Shown here one piece after another: positions 59,955-64,000 of a stretch of 64,000 nt of DNA. Origin of the DNA: Fulvivirga ulvae (lineage in GTDB: Bacteria > Bacteroidota > Bacteroidia > Cytophagales > Cyclobacteriaceae); the NCBI RefSeq assembly GCF_021389975.1, contig NZ_CP089981.1, positions 1,258,501 through 1,322,500 of the forward strand. Reading direction: 5' to 3'. The translations under genes were made by a program, and so were the position numbers. The notes beneath the pieces were generated by a model, which did not search any database, was not told where the DNA came from, and worked only from the letters and a program-made list of their open reading frames with translations. Position 1 is the stretch's first letter. Every line of letters starts with the position of its first letter.

Positions 59955-60965
59955 ATGTTTGGTATAAAATATATAAAATTCGACTCGATGACCTATGTCA
60001 TCAAATACAAAAATGGTAAAATCGCCAATGAAGGCAGAGGGCTATCTTTCTTCTATTTCGCTCCAAACACCTCTATTACGGCGATTCCGATGGGAAGTAG
60101 TGATGTGAATTTCATTTTCACAGAAACTACGTCAGATTTTCAGCAAACAACCATTCAAGGTCAGATTACTTATAAAATTAAAGACCCGAAGCAATTGGCC
60201 GACCTGCTAGACTTTACAGTAAATGAAAAAGGCGACTTTAAAACCGATGATCATGAGAAACTCAATGCGAGGATCATCAATGAGGCACAAACTGCCACAG
60301 CAACTTTTATCAGAAAAACCGGCTTAAGGGAAGCTATCAATAGCTCTTCTGCTCTTGAAAACACAATCAGCAGTGGCTTGAAGGCTTCTGCAACGATAGC
60401 TTCATTGGGTATAGAGCCTTTAAGTGTCAATATACTGGCCGTAAAAGCTACACCGGAAACCAGCAGGGCTTTGGAAGCAAAGGCAAGAGAAGAATTGTTG
60501 AAAGAGGCTGATCTGGCTATTTATGAACGAAGGAATTTTTCCGTGGAGCAGGAAAGAAAGATCAAGCAAAGTGAACTGAATACGGAAATTGCCATAGAGC
60601 AAAAGAAGAAGGAGATCGCAGAAACTCAAATGGAGCGTGAGGTTGCTGAAGCACAAAACCAGCGAAAGATCAGGGAAATGAGAGTTGAGGCTGATATTTC
60701 CGTGGAGTCTAAAAAGCAGGACTATATAGACATGAAGGTGAGCAATGAGAAGAAAACGGCTGATGCCAAAGGCTATGCCATAGAAGCGATGATCAAGCCT
60801 TACAGAAATATGGATTGGAGGCTGCTGACGGCGATGTCTCAAAAATCAGATGCCGGGTCAAACATAGCGCTGGCTTTCAGGGAATTGGCTGATAATGCAG
60901 GTAAGATCAGCAACCTGAATATTAGCCCTGACCTGCTCGACAGTTTGTTGAAACATTCAAAATAG
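59955..60965 (+). CDS. SPFH/band 7 (flotillin-like) protein
   Basis: The ATG at 59955 gives 336 residues. An SPFH domain (~10-190) includes TYVIKYKNGKIANEGRGLSF and TTIQGQITYKIKDPKQLADL. A long Glu/Ala/Lys coiled coil (~190-285, for example EQKKKEIAETQMEREVAEAQ) follows, then a C-terminal region ending LNISPDLLDSLLKHSK. There is no clear N-terminal transmembrane helix. Such proteins form large membrane-associated rings. A flotillin in a NAD operon, 4 bp after the NADAR gene, is unusual. It is followed by the NAD-kinase-like gene after 7 bp. Confidence 0.85.
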   Translation: MFGIKYIKFDSMTYVIKYKNGKIANEGRGLSFFYFAPNTSITAIPMGSSDVNFIFTETTSDFQQTTIQGQITYKIKDPKQLADLLDFTVNEKGDFKTDDHEKLNARIINEAQTATATFIRKTGLREAINSSSALENTISSGLKASATIASLGIEPLSVNILAVKATPETSRALEAKAREELLKEADLAIYERRNFSVEQERKIKQSELNTEIAIEQKKKEIAETQMEREVAEAQNQRKIREMRVEADISVESKKQDYIDMKVSNEKKTADAKGYAIEAMIKPYRNMDWRLLTAMSQKSDAGSNIALAFRELADNAGKISNLNISPDLLDSLLKHSK

Positions 60966-60972
60966 TACCATC

Positions 60973-61899
60973 ATGGATTTTGAAAGGATCGTTCTGGTGA
61001 AGAACAAGACCAGGCTGGAAAAGCTGGTAGAAAGGTTTAACACAAAACCGCAGGCTAAATTTTACATTGAGCATAGTGGTGGTGATTTTGAAGACTATGA
61101 GCAGGAGCATAATACCTTTTATAACAGTCTGCTTACGGTACAACGAACGGTAACCAGGCAACTGAAAACCACAGTGCTGGAAAAGGATTTTCTGCCTTCA
61201 TACATTTTTACGGATACTGATCTCATAGTAGTACTGGGACAGGATGGCCTGGTCGCCAACACAGCTAAATATGTCGGCTCCAATCCTATCCTGGCCATCA
61301 ACCCTGACCCTGAGAGGAATAGCGGAGTGTTGCTACCTTTTAATGTTGGCAACTATCAGGACGGGTTGGCCCAATCTCTGAGAGGGAATGTCGGGATCAA
61401 AAAAGTAACACTGGCAGAGGCCGAGCTTAATGATGGTCAAAAGTTATTGGCTTTTAATGATTTCTTTATCGGCAAAGCCAACCACACATCCGCCCGATAC
61501 AGGATCACGTTCGGTGACCAAACCGAGACACAATCTTCCAGCGGACTGATTGTATCTACAGGTGCAGGTTCTACGGGTTGGTTGAGTTCGGTTTTTAATG
61601 AGTACAATGGCCTGTCCCAATTTTTTGGGACAGGCTCATCCTCTTATTCCTATGAAATGCAATGGGATGATGACCGCCTGTGCTTTATAGTCCGGGAGCC
61701 TTACCGAAGCCCAAGCACAAGCTCGAAGTTAGTAGTAGGTGCGGTAAATAAGCAGATCAAGCTAACAATAGAATCACAAATGCCGGAAAATGGAGTGATC
61801 TTCAGTGATGGGGTTTTGGAAGATTATCTCGAATTTAATTCGGGACGCAAAGTGAGCATTGGTACAGCTTCAGAAAAGGCGTGTTTGATAAGCAGGTGA
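60973..61899 (+). CDS. NAD-kinase-like protein with altered GGDG motif
   Basis: The 308 residues have the NAD kinase/DAG kinase fold. TDLIVVLGQDGLVANTAKYV stands where NAD kinases have GGDG; residues 89-92 read GQDG. The later STGAGSTGW matches the family STxTGSTA, and FNDFFIGKANH corresponds to the NE/D-type site. It probably phosphorylates NAD+ or a related nucleoside. The Gly-to-Gln change needs checking. It is the last gene of the NAD operon, and the 273-bp repeat array begins 2 bp later. Confidence 0.78.
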   Translation: MDFERIVLVKNKTRLEKLVERFNTKPQAKFYIEHSGGDFEDYEQEHNTFYNSLLTVQRTVTRQLKTTVLEKDFLPSYIFTDTDLIVVLGQDGLVANTAKYVGSNPILAINPDPERNSGVLLPFNVGNYQDGLAQSLRGNVGIKKVTLAEAELNDGQKLLAFNDFFIGKANHTSARYRITFGDQTETQSSSGLIVSTGAGSTGWLSSVFNEYNGLSQFFGTGSSSYSYEMQWDDDRLCFIVREPYRSPSTSSKLVVGAVNKQIKLTIESQMPENGVIFSDGVLEDYLEFNSGRKVSIGTASEKACLISR

Positions 61900-61900
61900 T

Positions 61901-62808
61901 TTCAGCCGGCGCAAAACACGGCGATAGATACTTCGCAGGCCCAGTATGACCAGGGAGAAGGTGCCTATGTATTTGCGGCGGAATTACTGGTTTGTTTGGT
62001 CTGTAGGTTTTGTGAGGTTTAGCTTTACTAATCCTTGGAGGCTTAGTAAAGCGGGTATTTAATTCTGTCTGTTTTTAGGACTTTGACAATCTTTGCTCCT
62101 GATCATAAATATCATTATCCACCCCCGCAGTCTTCCTGACGATAGGAAGGATCTTCCTAAGTAGGTTACTGCTTACTATTCAGCCAGGGGAGGAAACTGT
62201 TTTGATACTTCGCAAGGTCGTGACCGGGGATAAGGTGTTCATTGAAATGCTGTGGAATTGCTGATTTGTTAGGTCTGTAGGCTCCGAAGGTTCAGCTTTA
62301 CTAATCCTTGGAGGCTTAGTAAAGCAGGTGTTTAATTCTGTCTGTTTTTAGGACTTTGACAATCTTTGCTCCTGATCATAAATATCATTATCCACCCCCG
62401 CAGTCTTCCTGACGATAGGAAGGATCTATCTAATAGGTTACTGCTTACTATTCAGCTAGAGGAGGAAACTGTTTTGGTACTTCGCAGGCTCAGCATGAAC
62501 AGGGAGAGGTCTTTATTGAAATGTTGCGGAATTCTGATTTGTTAGGTCTGTAGGCTCCGAAGGTTTAGCTTTACTAATCCTTGGAGGCTTAGTAAAACAG
62601 GTGTTAAATTCTGTCTGTTTTTAGGGTTTTGATAATCTGCGCTCCTGGTCATAAATATCATTATCCACCCCCGCAGTCTTCCTGACGATAGGAAGGATCT
62701 ATCTAATCAGGTTACTACTTACCGTTCAGCCGGTGCAAAAGTTAGATGCTTCGCAGGCTCGGTGTGACCGGGGAGGAGGTGCCTATGTATTTGTCGCGGA
62801 GTTCTCTT
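61901..62808 (+). repeat. Tandem array, exact 273-bp period, about 3.3 copies, non-coding
   Basis: Three copies of one unit lie head to tail, with a partial fourth copy of its first segment at the end. The 31-nt hairpin (GCTTTACTAATCC...TTAGTAAARC) recurs at 62022, 62295 and 62568, exactly 273 bp apart. A second hairpin, CTTCCTGACGATAGGAAG, recurs at 62132, 62405 and 62678, also 273 bp apart. Between them CATAAATATCATTATCC and CACCCCCGCAG are conserved. Copies differ by scattered substitutions, and the first segment (CTTCGCAGGC..., GGTGCCTATGTATTTG) by small indels. No long ORF or splice-like structure is seen. It could be an sRNA or repeat-element family. Confidence 0.85.
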
Positions 62809-62846
62809 TGAGTGTCATCCGTTGGAAAGGAAGAAACTTTTTAAGA

Positions 62847-63344
62847 TCAGTTTTTATTACAAAGCTTACCCCGGAAGTACTTTATTGTATTGTTCTGTTT
62901 AATAATAAAAAGTGTCATTAGAGGCATCGAAAAGATCAATATGGCTAAGCCTGCTGATCCTTCCATAACCAACAGCAATAACCCTATTAGATTTAACACT
63001 ATTAAAGGCACAAAAATCAGCCAAAATGATTTTAACTCAAGAGAAACTTTCGCTCCATGCGGGCGCGGAAAAACAAATAATGTCACTCTGTACCAAAATA
63101 AAAACCTTGGACTCCGCAGATTAAAATTACCCTCCACATAATTACCTATATAGTGAAGATTGGGATCGTTTATTGACATCCGCCTGAGGCCTTTTAACTG
63201 AGTTGTTGTATAATTTTTTGCAAACGGGCGAAACTCGTCATGCTTCAGCATATCACCGGCTTCATATGTAAATCTGATCTTTTCCTTGAGCTTATCTGTA
63301 TTTTCACCTGTTTCAAAGAAAATTTCTGATCTAAATGTTGTCAT
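62847..63344 (-). CDS. Unknown protein with two C-terminal membrane helices
   Basis: The 165 residues have a soluble N-terminal part (FETGENTDKLKEKIRFTYEA, then WYRVTLFVFPRPHGAKVSLE) and two membrane helices (~113-150, e.g. FWLIFVPLIVLNLIGLLLLV). No family is recognised. It overlaps the upstream gene by 14 bp and is the last of an AT-rich three-gene group next to the 273-bp array. Confidence 0.55.
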   Translation of the reverse strand: MTTFRSEIFFETGENTDKLKEKIRFTYEAGDMLKHDEFRPFAKNYTTTQLKGLRRMSINDPNLHYIGNYVEGNFNLRSPRFLFWYRVTLFVFPRPHGAKVSLELKSFWLIFVPLIVLNLIGLLLLVMEGSAGLAILIFSMPLMTLFIIKQNNTIKYFRGKLCNKN

Positions 63345-63726
63345 TTTTATCCATTGCAGTTAACTGCTTATTTGATAACCAAAAAATTGCTTCTAACTCA
63401 AAGGAATCGTTATTCCAAAATAATAAATAGCACCTATTGCTGGTACGAATGGAGTTTAATAACATAATTTCAGCTTCGCTTTTTCTGAGATTATCCAATC
63501 CTAACTCCCACGAATCTAGCTCCTCTTTCAAGAAAATGTCTATTCTATATTTTTTGGCATTTTTTAATCTAAAGTCATACAGACTCAAAAGTTCTATTCT
63601 ACTTTTAATAATTCCTTTTCTAAATACTACCTCTTCCCGAGTGATCGTATCAAGACATCCCTTTACCAGTGGATTATTTTTTATTTTTTTATCTAAAAAT
63701 CTTTTAACTTCTTCAAAATCGAGCAT
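63331..63726 (-). CDS. Unknown soluble protein
   Basis: The 131 residues are basic at the N-terminus (MLDFEEVKRFLDKKIKNNPL) and carry KSRIELLSLYDFRLKNAKKY and CYLLFWNNDSFELEAIFWLS. No signal peptide, helix pair or catalytic motif is visible. It overlaps its neighbours by 14 bp on both sides, so all three genes form one transcription unit. It could be an immunity-type protein, but nothing demonstrates this. Confidence 0.5.
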   Translation of the reverse strand: MLDFEEVKRFLDKKIKNNPLVKGCLDTITREEVVFRKGIIKSRIELLSLYDFRLKNAKKYRIDIFLKEELDSWELGLDNLRKSEAEIMLLNSIRTSNRCYLLFWNNDSFELEAIFWLSNKQLTAMDKNDNI

Positions 63727-64000
63727 TGGACTTATTGATTTCTGTTAAATCTAATATACTATTTGAAGGGTCAGATGCCAAAAAACGAACTTTGGCCGAG
63801 CTATCCGATGAAGATAATACATGTTTTAATCTATAACCATTAAGAAAGGTGCCTTTAATATCCTCCTCTTGTTTATAAGTAGAGTCACCATTTTGATATG
63901 TGTATTGTACTTTATAATATTCAATATCTAACTTGTTTCCTAGCTTCGTCTGCCTGATAATCGATTTTTCCTGAACTGACAAAATCTTCCCCCATACGGC
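63713..64000 (-). CDS. Unknown protein, 5' end outside window
   Basis: The frame is open from the right edge to a stop at 63713. The visible 95 or so residues read AVWGKILSVQEKSIIRQTKL..., with YYKVQYTYQNGDSTYKQEED and a terminal LDLTEINKSNARF. No ATG start occurs in frame, so the gene begins beyond 64000; a TTG at 63982 is probably not the start. It overlaps the next gene by 14 bp. No family is recognised. Confidence 0.5.
   Translation of the reverse strand, partial: AVWGKILSVQEKSIIRQTKLGNKLDIEYYKVQYTYQNGDSTYKQEEDIKGTFLNGYRLKHVLSSSDSSAKVRFLASDPSNSILDLTEINKSNARF

Noticed and set aside
61901..62808. CRISPR array
   Set aside because: The period is 273 bp, the units are alike over their whole length, and no cas genes are present; spacers are not distinct.
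62733..62921. A 62-codon plus-strand frame
   Set aside because: It starts inside the tandem array and overlaps the minus-strand gene at 62847; no coding signal is apparent.

Overview
The window looks like chromosomal DNA of a Bacteroidota member, most likely a Cytophagales-type marine or soil bacterium. Support comes from a putative TAnnTTTG promoter box (no clear Shine-Dalgarno sites were noticed), a protein with a T9SS-type C-terminal sorting domain, many ECF sigma factors, LytS/LytTR and PAS-kinase signalling genes, a Bacteroidota-type ClpC, a WG-repeat protein and DUF6503/DUF4153 proteins. Base composition is moderate (AT slightly above GC) and gene density is high. No IS element, prophage, rRNA or CRISPR array was seen. 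One tRNA gene (Ser-UGA) is present.

Layout, left to right. (1) 1-9.5 kb: a truncated WG-repeat protein, a CstB-like persulfide dioxygenase/rhodanese, an orphan antitoxin-like protein, an SDR, a GNAT, a MarR regulator with two perfect palindromic operators, an outer-membrane protein, and an ECF sigma / membrane protein / Spy-like periplasmic protein operon. (2) 9.5-17.9 kb: an NmrA-like reductase, remnants of a small gene family, a 1008-residue kinase-M23-aminotransferase fusion, OxyR with both redox cysteines divergent from a secreted esterase and an OsmC protein, and tRNA-Ser. (3) 18-35.7 kb: mostly housekeeping genes (DUF4153, BrkB, thioesterase, MltG, threonylcarbamoyl-AMP synthase, WbqC, ClpC, a VWA membrane protein, a LytS/LytTR pair, RarA, EamA, threonine aldolase, a TetA-type MFS). 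(4) 35.7-44.3 kb: a secreted two-lobed hydrolase in which one lobe is degenerate, then a tightly overlapping four-gene operon (C39-like peptidase, RLAN/RimK ATP-grasp, GCS2-type ligase, N-formylglutamate amidohydrolase) divergent from an ECF sigma gene. This operon is the best candidate in the window for an uncharacterised peptide or amide-bond system. (5) 44.3-55.3 kb: a three-gene phosphorelay, an SSS symporter, a PLP decarboxylase and two PhzF paralogues led by an ECF sigma factor. (6) 55.3-61.9 kb: an NrtR-controlled NAD+ salvage operon (NrtR, NadM-Nudix, NadV, HAD-like, NADAR, SPFH/flotillin, NAD-kinase-like) with clear candidate operators. (7) 61.9-64 kb: a non-coding tandem array with an exact 273-bp period, then three overlapping AT-rich genes of unknown function running off the right edge.

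A 31-nt hairpin (GCTTTACTA...TAGTAAAGC) occurs six times: three times in the 273-bp array and at three other intergenic sites. Start codons were moved from the longest reading frame to a more plausible ATG wherever the longest frame began at TTG or GTG. All function calls rest on recognisable motifs read by eye; no database search was run.
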